A stretch of DNA of 64,000 bases, taken from Platycnemis pennipes (taxonomy: Eukaryota > Arthropoda > Insecta > Odonata > Platycnemididae). Position 1 is the stretch's first letter. Each line of letters starts with the position of its first letter. The notes beneath the pieces were generated by a model. That model was given only the letters and a program-made list of their open reading frames with translations, did no database searches and was not told the origin of the DNA. The stretch is taken from NCBI GenBank assembly GCA_933228895.1, contig OW121849.1, forward strand, positions 121,710,849 to 121,774,848. Direction: 5' to 3'. A program made the translations under genes and the position numbers. Of this stretch, positions 1-11,673 are shown piece by piece.

Positions 1-63
1 ATATACTCCTGTACACTACCGCATCGTCTGCAAAAAGTCTAAGCTTACTACTAACTACGGTAC

Positions 64-432
64 TCAAACGTATAAAAGTAATAGAAGTTGACCTACTACG
101 CTACCTTTGGGAACTCCCGATGTGACTTTGATCGTGTCCGACATGATACCATCTATGACAACCCTCTGCTCTCGCCCACTTAAGAATTCTTTTACCCAAC
201 ATACAACGTCTTTATTTATTCCAAAACTCTCTAACTTCAACATTAATTTATCTTGAGGAACTTTATCGAAAGCCTTTTTAAAATCTAAAAATATCGCATT
301 AACTTCAGTACTGTTTTCGCCGTGGACTAAAATATTGTGTACGAATAAAGCTAATTGTCTCTCGCAAGATCTACGTTTCCGGAACCCATGTTGGCTGTTT
401 ATGAGTAATCCCTGACTATCTAAATTCCCCAT
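64..432 (-). pseudogene. Reverse transcriptase central part of the CR1/L2-like element
   Basis: This 122-codon open stretch continues the upstream RT frame. It holds HGFRKRRSCERQLALF (fingers/palm entry), the motif A aspartate in IFLDFKKAFDK, WVKEFLSGREQRVVIDG, and motif B as GVPKGS (usually GVPQGS). It stops just before the NDL/FADD segment because of a small deletion. The FADD box is still legible in the neighbouring frame at 23-34. Confidence 0.75.
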
Positions 433-474
433 GATCGAACTGACTACAATGCGCTCAAATATCTTACAAGAGAT

Positions 475-1191
475 TTACGTGAATGAAATGGGTCTGTAGT
501 TACTTGGTTCTTCCCTACCACTGCTTTTAAATATAGGTGTAATGTTAGCTACTTTCAAATCCTTCAATAGTGTGTGGTTCTTTAGTGTTTTATTGAATAT
601 TATTTCTAGATAGGGGGCTATTTCAGAAGCCAATGTTTTATATACTCTGGAAGGAATTTGATCGGGACCTGGTGATTTGTTCTTACTTAAGCTTTTTAAC
701 TGCTGCTCTATTCCGCGACATGAAATGTTTATTTCGGGCATTTGCTCACGGAAAGTGTTCAGCGGTGGTTCCACTGCGTTTTGTGACGATGAGTGTGCTT
801 TTTCTACAGTGTTGGTGACTCTGATTCCTTTATCGTTTTTAAGTGTGTTCACTGTGGACTTATTTCTCTGAAGCTCTCTCACATATGGCCAAAACGCTTT
901 AGGATTGCTATCTAAATATTCTCCTAACATCTTGCTCTTCAAATGTGATAACGCTTGCTGACATGATTTCCTTACTAATGCTCTCGATTTTTTATAGTTT
1001 TGAACTAGCCCATTTTTTTCCTCTACCGATAGACCGCGTCCTGCATTTTTCATCTTAGCGTGGAATACCCTTTGTCGCTTTAGTGATTTCCTAACCTCCG
1101 CGTTATACCACCTTGGCTCTGTATTACCTATCACTAATAAATTTACTTGGTACAGGTAAGTATTTATTAACTGCGTTACGGGTGACCTCAA
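475..1191 (-). pseudogene. Reverse transcriptase N-terminal half of the CR1/L2-like element
   Basis: This is the longest open stretch of the element, 238 codons. It covers the endonuclease-RT linker and the first RT blocks. The reading frame continues past its terminal stop: the codons after it spell ISCKIFERIVVSSIM, then join the next open piece at 432-64. The TAA is therefore an inactivating substitution and not a natural end. The methionine at the start is internal, so it is not a true initiation site. Confidence 0.75.
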
Positions 1192-1235
1192 GAAATTCTC
1201 GCCACGAATTGTCTGTATTTAATCCTTTGCCTTTT

Positions 1236-1738
1236 TAAAAGAAAACGAAGTGAATATATTGTTTTCAGGTTTTCAGCTGTTTCTCGAACGAAACGATGAC
1301 TGAAAAAATACTTAAAAAAGTACATTCCGACAATTTCCTTTGGTTGACTCACTTATGGCGATGTTATTCTTAAAAAAACAGCGATTGCATAGACACAGTA
1401 GAAATTTTTGGGCACTAAACAGGCATTACAAAACTAATGGACGATTTACTCGTTACCATCCATACTACGTAAATAAAAAACCGAAATACAATCGTTTATT
1501 GCATTAAAGAAATGAGATAAATACATACACTATCGCCAAGTATTCATTTAACAACTTACCTCCAAGCATAAAAAGATAAACAATGCCCATAGTGATACCG
1601 TGCCGAGACGTCATACAATGACGTCGTGTTTTTAAGCTGCCGAAAAGGTACAACTTTCAAACAGTAATATCGTTGCTGCACAACTTAATTCTTCAGCAAA
1701 ATTTTCGCCTAGCAAATTTCAAGCAATAAAATTCACAT
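1236..1738. other. AT-rich stretch, nothing recognised
   Basis: I see no coding signature, tRNA-like box or clear repeat here. It separates two minus-strand LINE fragments of different families. Confidence 0.5.
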
Positions 1739-2370
1739 TCACAGAGTTATAAAAAATATTGCATGTTCCCCATTGTTCATTACATCATGCCCTGACATGT
1801 TTTCTCTGTCACATCCTTCTTTATTTGCCCTATATATTTTTTCCCTTGGTCTTCCACGCGGGACCTTTCCTTCAATCTTCCCTTCTATTATATTTCTAAC
1901 TAATTCATTGTGCCTCAAGGTGTGTCCAATCCATCTGGTGCTTCTTTGTCGTAGGGTTTTCCATATTGTCCTTTCTTCATCTGCTCTTCTGTACACCCCC
2001 TCGTTCCTCATTTTATCTGTCCTTGCAATCTTCAACATTCTCCTCCAGCACCATGTTTCGAAGGCTTCAATCCTTCGCTGGTATGCTTTCCCGATGTTCT
2101 ATGACTGTAATCCATGGAGTGCCACGCTCTATACGAATGTTTTGATGAAGTGCTTCCTTGTTTGCAGCCGTAGGTTCTTTGAGCACAGTAGTTGTCCCTT
2201 CTTCATAAACGCTTCCTTAGCTTGTTCTATACTTCACTTGATGCCCGTGCTTCTTCCATCCCAAGTGCTGCCAAGCTAAGTGAAGTTCACCACTTGTTCC
2301 AAATTCACTCCTGGAATTGTGATATCTGTCCTCAGCGCACTGGGATTTAAGTTTTCTTCTTATTAATGTT
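1739..2370 (-). mobile_element. RTE/Bov-B-like LINE 3' fragment (family B)
   Basis: Minus-strand translation gives the C-terminal part of an RTE-type polymerase. It runs LGSTWDGRS, IEQAKEAFMKKGQLL, RKHFIKTFV, RRIEAFETWCWRRMLKIARTDK, WIGHTLRHNELVRNIIEGKI and GKVPRGRPREK. The last 99 codons (2038-1739) are open; upstream, stops interrupt YLGS, TFVWSVAL and IKSRI-type motifs. The RT catalytic core is missing, so this is a 5'-truncated copy. Its residues differ from the RTE copies at 10195 and 36140 (for example ARTDKMRNEG against KWIDRVSNEE), so it comes from another family or an older lineage. Confidence 0.8.
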
Positions 2371-4165
2371 CACTTATAAATGAGTGCGTTTATATTTTAC
2401 GCAATTTTGCAGAGCATCACCTCTTCCACAATTTTTCTCTTTTTTCATTCCAGCAGGAAAACGTGCATATCGCACACAGATCTAATGCTTACAATAACAT
2501 CTGTCCTTTTTCATGTGAGAATCGGTATGCAGAAACAAAAATTGTGTGTTTTTAAAAAGTAATTCACTTAGCACGCGTATGATATTCCGTTGTTATAGTT
2601 CCTATCTGTGTCTTAAATGATTTCATTAGCATGTTTTCAAATTTTATATTTTTAAGCTAACAAGGTAGCTATTCTACCCTGCAACAGCAACAGGGAATAA
2701 ATTCAATTCACAAATTAAGCATCTGTATTTGCATCCAATGTCATTCAATAGCGTTTCAATGCAATTACGACCCATTTTCCTCTTCCAGCCTACGGCCTAT
2801 TAGATATCACTGATAACCATACGTAAGGTGGTATAAAAAAGACTGATTTATATGGGACTTGCAAAATCAGCATAATGAAATGAGTTCATCCCCAATGGTA
2901 AAACGAATGGCACATGAATGGGCACACGAACATCAAGAAAGCTAGTTTTTTCCTAACTGGATATATCTTAACGAAGAGGAAAGGAATATTTAAAGCTTAC
3001 AGTATGCGTTCCATTGCTCTAGGTGTCATATTACTGCATGTTCTTCAGTTGCATTCTCTGTTACGTTTCAAAACAGTGTGATCCCATGAGATGTTATTTC
3101 AGCCGTTGGGCTAAAAGATTTTTTCCATGGGAGTCCACAAAAGCTCTGGTCCCACAGCTGTGTTAATATAATTAATGTGGTGAATTTTAAGCTATAATAT
3201 TTTGTTCCATCCGGGCAGTATAATATAGTTGCTTTACATGAAAACATTAGATAGGGACACTAAGAGTAGGAAAACGTCGTCATTAAGCATATTACTGTAA
3301 AAAACAGCTAGGAAAGCTGTATCTAGAGATCTTTAAATTCCTTCACTCAGGAAAACACATTCTTTATTAATTAGGTAAATTAATTTCTAAATTTCTTCTC
3401 GGCGTTGGCAAGGCTTTGAAAATTACTAAAAATGTGCCTTGAAATAAGTTTGGCTCATGAGCACTCATATATTTGATTATTCTTTACAAAAGTTGAGGAT
3501 TAAGTTCATTCTTGACGAATCAATTAGAAAATGCATTGGTAATGTTTTTAATTCAAGATCTTATTACTTTTAAATAAGGCTCGTTGGTATAATCTCATAG
3601 AATTCTCCACTTTTATCTGACTGAGCCAAAGGTAACGCATATTTTTTCCTCTGATCGAAACCAATTTATAGTGATTATTATTGGTTTATTTTTTCATAAA
3701 AATTTGTCTGATATGCCTACTTAAAATTCATAATCCAGTATTAATTAATACTGTTTCCTTCTCTAGCAATAAGTAGAAATCGTTCGATAAGCTGGTTAAA
3801 ATTATTTTGACGAACCTATTTAAAGCTAGCCCACTAATCTCTCCATAGATAACGCATGTATTACAAAAAACATATTTACTCCATAATGAACCTCTCTGAA
3901 ATATTTTTTGTTTGTTAGTTATTTTATTTGACAGGATAATGACAATTTTTCTCATAAGCGATATACATTTCATCCTTATTGAATTAAAATATTATTTTTC
4001 ATACCCAGAGCAGAAAAGCAGAAGTATGTATGTAGATTAGACTGCCCAATTTACACACTCTACGGTCGAAATTCTAATATACCCTTCATTTCTCTGGTGA
4101 TAAGCAACGCGAGGCTAAAAACTTATCAGCCTCATTAGTTGCACATTGACGGGGCTAACCGAATA
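2371..4165. other. AT-rich intergenic DNA, nothing recognised
   Basis: About 1.8 kb with only short chance open frames (81 codons at most). No transposon motif or RNA gene was recognised. Confidence 0.5.
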
Positions 4166-4204
4166 TCCGTGGTTCAATTCCTGGTTCAGGAATTGAACCA
4201 CGGA
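4166..4204. repeat. Perfect 18 bp inverted repeat built from a tRNA B-box-like sequence
   Basis: The left arm TCCGTGGTTCAATTCCTG and its exact reverse complement are separated by only GTT. The arm contains GGTTCAATTCC, close to the RNA polymerase III B-box consensus GGTTCGANTCC. It looks like half of a tRNA-derived head copied back on itself. No A box is evident upstream. Confidence 0.8.
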
Positions 4205-4282
4205 ACCTTCTCTCTTTGACAACATTTGACAAGCCCTACATGTATAACGTTGAAATAAATTCTTACAATGGGGATCAGGTTT

Positions 4283-4420
4283 TTGCCGTGCCTAGTGTAC
4301 TATTTTATTATTCAGAGGGCCCGGATTTGAATTCCAGTAGTGGAATGGTGTTTTCTTCGGTGCAATGGCCTACTTTCTATAACTGCTGGAAGGCCCTTTG
4401 AGTTAAGTACTTAGCGCATG
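4283..4420 (+). mobile_element. Diverged tRNA-Gly-headed SINE copy (SINE-A)
   Basis: The stretch GCCTAGTGTACT...GAGGGCCCGGATTTGAATTCC...AGTAGTGG lines up with the head of the SINE at 37497, which reads GGCTAGAGTACT...GAGGGCCCGGGTTCGATTCC...GCAGTGG. Both pol III boxes are eroded but in the right order and spacing. The rest of the body is not convincing, so this is an old 3'-truncated copy. Confidence 0.6.
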
Positions 4421-5225
4421 GATTGGTATATTTTACCGAGACTTCCCGACACTTTTCGTAAAGAGTAAATTAAAATCGACGCCATGTTTACTTCCACCCC
4501 TTCAACTTTCATAATATTTATATGAATATCACTTGAATTTGTATACATTGTATTGCCTTTTGAAATTCGTTTATACAGTAGCACGTGCACAGCCAGAGTC
4601 CCTTTATAATTCTGAGATTCCCTGTGGGGGAAAATCTCCAGGAAGTATAGCTTTATTCAGCATTTCTCATCCCTGATAATTATATCATTCGATGACGTCG
4701 CTATCAGATATGAAATGTTTCGTTTAAGTCTGCGAAATGCAAGTTGATTATTATTTGGCTGTGGCCCAAAGCTCAACATCATATACATTTAATAGCCGTA
4801 AAACATAATCGTAATGGGTAAAGGATAAGAACCAACACTATCAACAAAATCAACATGTACATATCTCAAAAACTTACTACTCTACTCTCTCATATAAGAC
4901 AAAAACCAATCTTCACCGTCATGTGCTTTCGTGATGAATAAATAAAAATTGTATCTGAATCGAAAGGCATCAGTGCCAGTGAAAATTACCGAAAATGCTA
5001 ACAGTATTATCTCCAGTGGGAGGAATTCAGGTTTTCTTTAAATTTATGAGTAAGATGATACATTTCCATCTGTCGGAATATGCGAGGTACAACTGTCATG
5101 AGTTTTGTGCTTCGCGTTAAAAAAATATTAAGGAGTTGATGAGGTAGATTGAAATGAAACAATAAGTAGCTATCATGAGAAACGACAAAACATTTTATTC
5201 TCATCTTTTCTTCACGCATCACGCC
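4421..5225. other. AT-rich DNA, nothing recognised
   Basis: No coding, RNA or repeat signature was recognised in this 0.8 kb between a SINE remnant and the first 534 bp repeat. Confidence 0.5.
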
Positions 5226-5759
5226 AATGGGGTCGTTTACCATTTTTTTATTGCCAAATATAATAGATCTTGTAAAATAAAAAGACACGTATTTTTCCGT
5301 TTTTTGATCCATCAATTATTTCTCGAGTTATAGGCGTCGAAAAACTAATGTTTTTAACCCTTTCGGAAAAGTGGGTGTGGTGCAACCTCTGACGTATAAC
5401 GACTTCGTCGAATCACAACTGAGCCCACGAAGCTACTTCGCTTTATCGCAAAGGAGGGGACACAGCTGACTCTGCCAATCGGAGCAGTTACGACAGCATC
5501 TGTGCGAGCAGACCTTCCGAGAATCCCCCTCCACTCCCTCCCCTTCCCATACGAGCAGCCAAGAATGGGAGGAAAGTGACGTCAATGTTATCACAGCAGC
5601 ATTTTCGGTGGGCGTCACGTTTTGCTTATTTTAATTTTTGATTTATGAGTAATGGTTATGGTAAGAAGATTAATTTTTTCATTGAATTTCTTTTTTCGTT
5701 TCCATCTAACAATTTCGTGTACAAAATTGCGATTTCGGTTCCGAGTTAACGCCCCCATT
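5226..5759 (+). mobile_element. Copy 1 of an unclassified 531-534 bp TIR element (MITE-like)
   Basis: It starts AATGGGGTCGTTTACC and ends GTTAACGCCCCCATT; the reverse complement of the end, AATGGGGGCGTTAAC, mirrors the start. The body matches copies at 11674 and 28710 end to end, including the blocks AACCCTTTCGGAAAAGT, ACAACTGAGCCC, CACAGCTGA, GGTGGGCGTCAC and CCATCTAACAATTTCG. It carries no plausible protein. Equal length of all three copies and mirrored ends favour a non-autonomous cut-and-paste element over a LINE or SINE. I could not find a convincing target-site duplication. Confidence 0.75.
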
Positions 5760-5989
5760 AGCTTGTTCCTAACTTGGTATATATGTGGGTAGAAAAAGAG
5801 AATAATATCACATGCTAAAACCAAGAAAACTTGTGTCAAATGATAAATGAAGGCTAAAGGTTTTAAACCCCGTGGAGAGGGAGCCATTTGATGTAATATC
5901 AATGTAGCCTTGATGTATAAACTTTTATGCGTGCCTTTTTCAGTGATATTTGAACGTGTTGAGCTGCGTCATAAGTGTCAGGCTTCTCC

Positions 5990-7115
5990 TGCTCAACCTC
6001 TTTCCTCTCCTCACTGAGGAGAATTCTAGCCGAGGACCTCATGCCTGCCCTCGTCGATTCTCCCAATGGCTGAGGAGGGCTCCATCCACTGTAATACCTT
6101 CCTTCCTCCCACTTGTCCCCCTCCCCTCACTCGTCTTAATGGCGTCTGTTAGGCGAAGTCGGATCCAGAGGGTTTAGCCCTGCCCCTCCCCTTTTCGTCG
6201 GTGTCAGGGATCGGAGTGTTGACGGCAGTAGCGGTGGTGGCGGCCGTGGCAGACGGAGGTGGATGGAATGGTGGGCGTGGAACGGTTTGGAGTGTTTTCT
6301 GTGGAGAAGGGGGGGGGAGGGTGAACGGGTGTTATGCGGGGGAGGCAGTCCAAGGGAGGAGAGGCGACGAAGATTTGAATGATGGTGATTAATGCCCTCG
6401 GAATAAACGCCGAAGGCAATGCTATTAACCCCCTCTACACCCCATCCCCAATATCCTTCATCCCATCCCCCTTACCAGCCTCCCTCCTCCCTCCCCCTTC
6501 CAGCCTCTCCCTCTCACTCCTTTCTCTATTGCACACAACGCTCTGGAGTAATAATGCTCTGCCATTAAGCAAATTACCACCGAATCCTCCCCATCCCACC
6601 CCGGATCCCCCACTCCAACCCCCGCCAAAGTCCCGTTCAACCTCCGTCCGCTCCCCCTTCGCCCAACCAAACTTTCTCCCCCCCCCACCATTCGCCCCTT
6701 CTCTCTCTCTCTCTCATTCCGTATGGTGGAATGGTAAGTGTACCCAACCCCATTTCCTCTCTTCTCCCCCCGCCTCGCTTGTGCCATCAACCAATTCTAA
6801 TGGGTTGCCACCCAACCGCTGGACGGAGCAAGTTTGGCGCATGCGTAATTGCCTTCTCCATGCTTTTTCCTTCCTTCCTGTTTGTGTGGCCACTGGCGCT
6901 CAAAGCGTGGCGTTTCGGGAATTGGTGCGCGCTCCAATGTGTTCCGGAGTGCCTCGGTTATTAAGTCCTCTCGCCTCCTTCTATATTCTTCCAAACCTCT
7001 CATCCCTACAGCCTTTCTCCTCTTCAATGTCCTCATTCTCTTCCCCTCGGGTCGAAATGAGTCGGTCGTCCCTTTACGATGCCTCTCTTTTCTCTTGCTA
7101 ACGCCGTGTGATTGT
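5990..7115. other. GC-rich pyrimidine/purine-tract island 1
   Basis: A sharp change from AT-rich DNA to long C/T runs, with a G-rich block at 6190-6370. An AT-rich core at about 6370-6560 contains GATTAATGCC, AATAATGC and AAGCAAATTA. The open frames crossing it (up to 240 codons) are low-complexity Pro/Ser-rich translations of the tracts, not proteins. CpG is frequent. It could be a regulatory module or promoter region, on composition only. Confidence 0.45.
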
Positions 7116-8399
7116 TAATTGAGGGGATTAATGCGCTTTCGACCATCGAGAATTCGATGACTTCTCTATTTTCGGGTCTTCAGCTCTATAGTGGATGCGA
7201 TGGGGACTGGTTTACGTTGGCTTCACTCTCAGAAGTTGGCAAGTTGTTACTGCAGGAGATTCAACACTGGCATTCATATATTTAGATCTCGAGACGATAA
7301 AAAGTTTGGAATCTGTGATAACCACAGGTTAGCAGAACTTCCAGCATACTTGTCATCGATATTATGGTATCATGATGCATTTTTTAATCATTTTATGAGA
7401 TGCCATACAGTAAATTTTCTCACTATAGAATAATATTATGAATTTGGATTCAATAGCGTACATATCCTTCCTATGAATTTACTCTCTTATTCATTTCCCT
7501 CTCTAATTCCATTCATACCACAAAAATATATCTTATACTTATATCTCTCATTCGCAATAGCATTCATCCACAACTATATATGCGCATTCAATTAAGAGAA
7601 TATTTATTCAAGATTCGTTCAATTTAGAAGATATTCAGTACACACTTCCCTATTTCCTGTTCTATCTACTCCTCTCAGTCACAAAACATGCTGGTAGGCA
7701 AGTTATTATTGTTGATGCAATGTATTTTTTTAATATTTATTTAAAATTATTAAGCAGTTAGTGATTCTATCCTATTGCAGCAATGATATCAGTAGGTTCT
7801 TTAAAGTTTTTCCATAGAAATGTGAACGGTTTTGAAAATTACATCCGTGATTCCAAATCTTTCATTAATTATGATGTGGGAAATGTTTTAAGTAGTGGGC
7901 ATTAAAACAACAGAGAGTTTACAAGCAACAAAATAAGGCATTCAATCAGAAAGCTATCTTACTTTTGCCAGATTGCAGCCACAAACTGATATACACGTTT
8001 ATCATGACTAGTTCGTGGTTCTTTGAATATGTAATTCAAGATTTATCCAGTAATATTTATGATATTACCTGAGAGTCTGATGTGTGATTGAACTGGTAAA
8101 ATCGGATAAATTCAACCTATGGCCAGTGTATTCTTAATTTCGAAGGGAAATTAAAGCGAGAGAGGGTGTAATTAAATTCTTTTAAAAAATATCGGTCGTA
8201 TGAATGCTACGAGAGACAAAAAATGTGCCAAAATTTGAAATTCCTCTCGTGTGTGGGGATATGCCCTCACAAAAATATAACATACGAGGAGGGATGCGGA
8301 AAGGTTTGTGTTAAAAGTGCGTGCGTGAGTAGTGGAATGGAAAGAATGGAGAGGATGTATTTTTTAATTCGTTCGTATCGTTGGAGGCAATTTTCGCTG
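7116..8399. other. AT-rich DNA, nothing recognised
   Basis: About 1.3 kb without recognisable genes or repeats. Confidence 0.5.
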
Positions 8400-9740
8400 G
8401 CCTGAGCGAATAAAAATATAAACTTGTCCTTTTTAAACGGAAACTCTTATCCGCTAAATCCCGGGCGCTTATAAAACATAAGTTCTCTCTTGATGACGGA
8501 ATGCTGCCTCGATTCCGCGCCATCAACATTCATTTCCCAACAGCTTCGTCTCCACAAACGATCTTCGTTAGCGGAGCGAGTGGTCCAATGAAGATTGATA
8601 GAGCCAACAACTCAGGGCGCCAATTAGGAAATGGAGTGATATTAAACTTTTTTGCCTCTTTTTTTTCATCCCGACCGACTCAACCCGCCCGCCATTCCCT
8701 CAGCACGTCCTCCTTCCCATATGGGCGGCATACCACCCAGCCCACTCTGCCCGGTTTGTTTTGCCATTTGAGCATTAAACAAGTGAATGGAGCTGTTGAT
8801 GCTGGTGAGGGGGATGGGATGTCGGTGATGGGGATGCTGGAAATGGGGGCGGCCGGCCGGATCCTACCGCTCAACCTAATCCTCATCTCTCGCCAACCTT
8901 GCTCCATCCCCCCGTTTCCACACTCCACCCCTCCACCCATCCAAATCCCTCTTCCTCGCTCTCAAACACACTCCATATCCAGTCAAGGGCAAAACAACGG
9001 CAACCGCTGTTCGGGAATTCAAAAATATAGCTACGGAATGCTTTTTCACTGTGGGCGATATGTTATGCTTTATTAAAACGAAAGGTCCGTTAACTTCTCG
9101 CGCCTAATTCATTGCTCTCCGTTTTTATCCCTCACCCTCGTCGAACCAACCTCTCCCTCTCTCTCACACACACCTTCCCACCCTCCGTCCACCTCCCCTT
9201 AACCCCCCCGCCATCACCACCGTCACCCACACCACGCTCGCATCCGTCTCAAATAAACCGCGAAATGTTGTTAAAGCGGGCGGTAACAGTGAGGTGAAAT
9301 TTATTAGCTTCATAATTATGGATCACACCCTCTCCCCCGTTCGTCTCCCTCTCATCGTCACCCCTTTCCCCTCCACGGAACCGTAATTTATCTCCATCCC
9401 CTCTTCGTTCCCGTTCTCCGCCTCACCCCCCACATGCCCCTGCACCCTCAGAAACCTCCCCATACCCTCTCGTTGTCGTTCTGCCCGGTGACCACGCCCG
9501 CTTCGCCAACGCACATGCAAATGTCCGCTTCCGACAACGCCCCGAAAATTTTCTCCTCCTCCCCTCCATTTGCACAAATGGTAATGACGGGACTGGGAGG
9601 GAATAAGGAAAAATTAACTGCTCACAAAGTGACGGAGTTGGAAAATTCCACGAAACAACGTTCCTCTTTTTTGCGGGTTTGTTGAGGGTAGCGTCTCTTC
9701 GAATGGCAGGAGCGAAAGCTTGAAGGGTTATGATAACGTA
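8400..9740. other. GC-rich island 2 with AT-rich cores
   Basis: Alternating C/T-rich tracts (8680-8760, 8880-8960, 9120-9240, 9330-9480) and less biased cores (8400-8660, 9000-9080, 9246-9320). The core near 9300 contains TTTATTAGCTTCATAATTATGG, truncated here to TTATTAGCTTCATAATTATG, which is rich in TAAT-type homeodomain-like sites. Open frames are proline/serine low-complexity shadows. No transposon was recognised inside 1.3 kb. Confidence 0.4.
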
Positions 9741-10194
9741 TTTTTTCATGTTCCCACATGTCTGAGTCGTCGCATTTGGCTAAGTAATTATTTATTGGAT
9801 GCCAGAAGTGAGGTAATTTATATTTAGGGATTATGATAGACTCCATTGTGCCCCGCAAATTTGGACGGGCACATATTGGAATGTGGAGTCTGTATTTGGT
9901 AAATTCGCCAAAATGTAATGGTCCAATGTAGTCGGAATACATTCACTAAAATAACTCATCCACGTAGTTGCAATTCAATGTCATCACAATGGATGCCCTG
10001 AAAACAGCTTTAGAAAATGTTTAAAAGGACGTGAAATAATTACTAATGGACAGTTTATCATAAAGTTTTACGAGTAATTTAAAAGCAAACTATTCAGACA
10101 AACCCCTAACATGGAAAATTAATTTCACATCTTCGCGATCCCACTATGTATATGTTGAAAATTTGCATGTGTCTGACCAATGAGAAAACTTAGT
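9741..10194. other. AT-rich DNA, nothing recognised
   Basis: No feature recognised. At 10173 the sequence CTGACCAATGA, which also occurs at the 3' end of the following LINE copy (11125), precedes the LINE start. Confidence 0.45.
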
Positions 10195-11140
10195 ATCATT
10201 TTAAGTGTTACTTACACATTAGAGGCAAGAATAAGGAAAGGAGTGAGACAAGCCTGTGCACTGTCTCACGTAATTTTTAATGTTTACATCGAGAGAGCCA
10301 TCAATGAAATCAAGGAGAAGTCTTCTGGAGTGACCATCCACGGAGAAAAAATAAGCATGCTGCGATTCGCTGATGACATAGCACTCATAGCAGAGACAGA
10401 GAGGGATCTGAGCAAGCTTCTAGAAACCATGGAAAGACAATGGCCAGATATCAACTGAAAATAAATAAAAATAAGACCAAGATATTGGTGTCCAGCAAGA
10501 AAGAAGAGGCCAAAACCAATTTCAAACTACGAAAACAAAAACTTGAAGAGGTGAAAGAGTTCTGTTACCTAGGAAGGCCAGTAACCAACGATTGACGAAG
10601 CAAGAAAGAAATAGTTAGTAGAACAGCCCAGGTAAAGAGGGCTATTCTATCAAAAGAAAAATCTACTTACAGCTAGAAATACAAGCGTAGAAGTAAGGAA
10701 ACTTCATCAGAATATACATCTGGAGCATGTTTATCTACGGCAGTGAGGCATGGACGATGAGAGCAGCGGAGAAGAAAAGGGTGGAAGCATTCGAAATGTG
10801 GCACTACCGAATAATGATGAAGATTAAATGGATCGACCGAGTAAGTAACGAGGAAGTCCTAAGAAGAGTAGGAGAAAAGAGAAGTCTGCTGAAAACTCTG
10901 AAAAGAAGAAGGGATAAATTAATCGGCCATTTCTTGAGACATGATATCCTGATGAAGATAATCGTCGAGGGAAAGGTAAACGGGAAGATTGGAAAAGGCA
11001 GGCCTCGTATGAGATACATGGAACATGTTGTGGAGAATGTAAAAGGGAAGACTTATGTAACAAGAAAAAGGTTAGCCGATAGAAGAATCGAGTGGAAAGC
11101 TGCGTCAAACCAATCCTAGGATTGCTGACCAATGATGACT
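10195..11140 (+). mobile_element. 5'-truncated RTE-like LINE (family A), RT palm to 3' end
   Basis: Starts within the RT domain: EARIRKGVRQACALS (motif B region), AINEIKEKSSGVTIHGE, then an intact catalytic box RFADDIALIAE. A frameshift after RQWP moves the frame to YQLKINKNKTK and LEEVKEFCYLG. The last 130 codons (10727-11119) are open: YGSEAWTMRAAEKKRVEAFEMW, KWIDRVSNEEVLRRVGEKR, GHFLRHD, GKGRPRMRYMEH and ADRRIEWKAASNQS. It is clearly the same family as the element at 36140 and ends at the same GACCAATGATGA tail. Internal stops and frameshifts make it non-functional. Confidence 0.9.
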
Positions 11141-11553
11141 TGCACATTTACTCAGCTCAGATCACTCGATAAATTTAAATCTAATGAATTTGAATTTGAC
11201 AGTGCACATATTTTTATACTCCCACACAGCCTCAACAGGACAGACAGACACGAAAAACAAAGATAAATCAACGAATCATAAATTTCTCAAGCACATGCCA
11301 CAATATTAAAAAATAAACACTTTTTAACCAAGCCAACTTCATGGCGAATGACTTACCAACACCTGCCAGACGCCCATATGGAAGCTCATAGAGGAAACTG
11401 CAGTTCAGAATGTTTTTACTTACTCCCAATTAAGTAAAAGAAGGAAGAGAATAAATCCAATAGAGAGATTAAAATTCAATTCAAATAGGGAGCTTTTGTT
11501 GACCTCGAAGGATAACCTGTGTTGACGTTATTTTATTATAAATAATGAGTACT
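11141..11553. other. AT-rich DNA, nothing recognised
   Basis: Short unannotated interval between the RTE copy and the 77 nt hairpin. Confidence 0.45.
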
Positions 11554-11630
11554 AGGAGTAAAGGTATCAACACTGCAGTTTGCACATAGACGGTCGATGT
11601 GGAAACCGCAGTGTTGATACATTTACTCCT
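11554..11630. repeat. 77 nt near-perfect hairpin (34 bp arms, 9 nt loop)
   Basis: Left arm 11554-11587 begins AGGAGTAAAGGTATCAACAC; right arm 11597-11630 ends GTGTTGATACATTTACTCCT. Thirty-one of 34 positions pair by Watson-Crick rules, and the loop is 9 nt. One further pair (11553/11631) is possible. Size and shape would suit a small MITE or a microRNA-like precursor; the sequence alone cannot decide. Confidence 0.8.
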
Positions 11631-11673
11631 ATAATGATTAACTTCCGTAAAGTTTTTCCTGAGACTGGGTCGT

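Larger units (their letters stand above)
1..1235 (-). mobile_element. CR1/L2-like non-LTR retrotransposon fragment (RT domain), cut by window edge
   Basis: Read on the minus strand this is the middle of a LINE polymerase. Order: a linker region from about 1191 (WYNAEVRKSLKRQ, AFWPYVRELQ), then RT motifs SPGPDQIPSRVYK and ITPIFKSSG...NYRPISFT, then QHGFRKRRSC, motif A FLDFKKAFDKVP, and SGVPKGSVVGQ. The catalytic FADD lies at 23-34 on the minus strand, inside LRLFADDAVVYRS. These signatures are those of the CR1/L2 group. It is a dead copy: an in-frame TAA follows PISFT near 475, and a frameshift between the LLYV motif and FADD puts the catalytic box in another frame. Another shift near 1190 leads into readable LINE sequence (DNSWREFLEV) out to about 1235. 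No endonuclease domain is present, so it is 5'-truncated; the 3' end lies outside the window. Confidence 0.85.

Noticed and set aside
5226..5759. Interpreting the three-copy repeat as an LTR or satellite
   Set aside because: Copies are dispersed and not tandem, the ends are mirrored rather than TG...CA, and no internal region lies between them.
6379..7101. 240-codon open frame in island 1
   Set aside because: Pro/Ser/Leu low-complexity translation of C/T tracts, with long open frames on the other strand and in other frames too; no domain.
8501..9076. 191-codon open frame in island 2
   Set aside because: Composition follows the C/T-rich tract, no recognisable motif, and no splice or start context that stands out.
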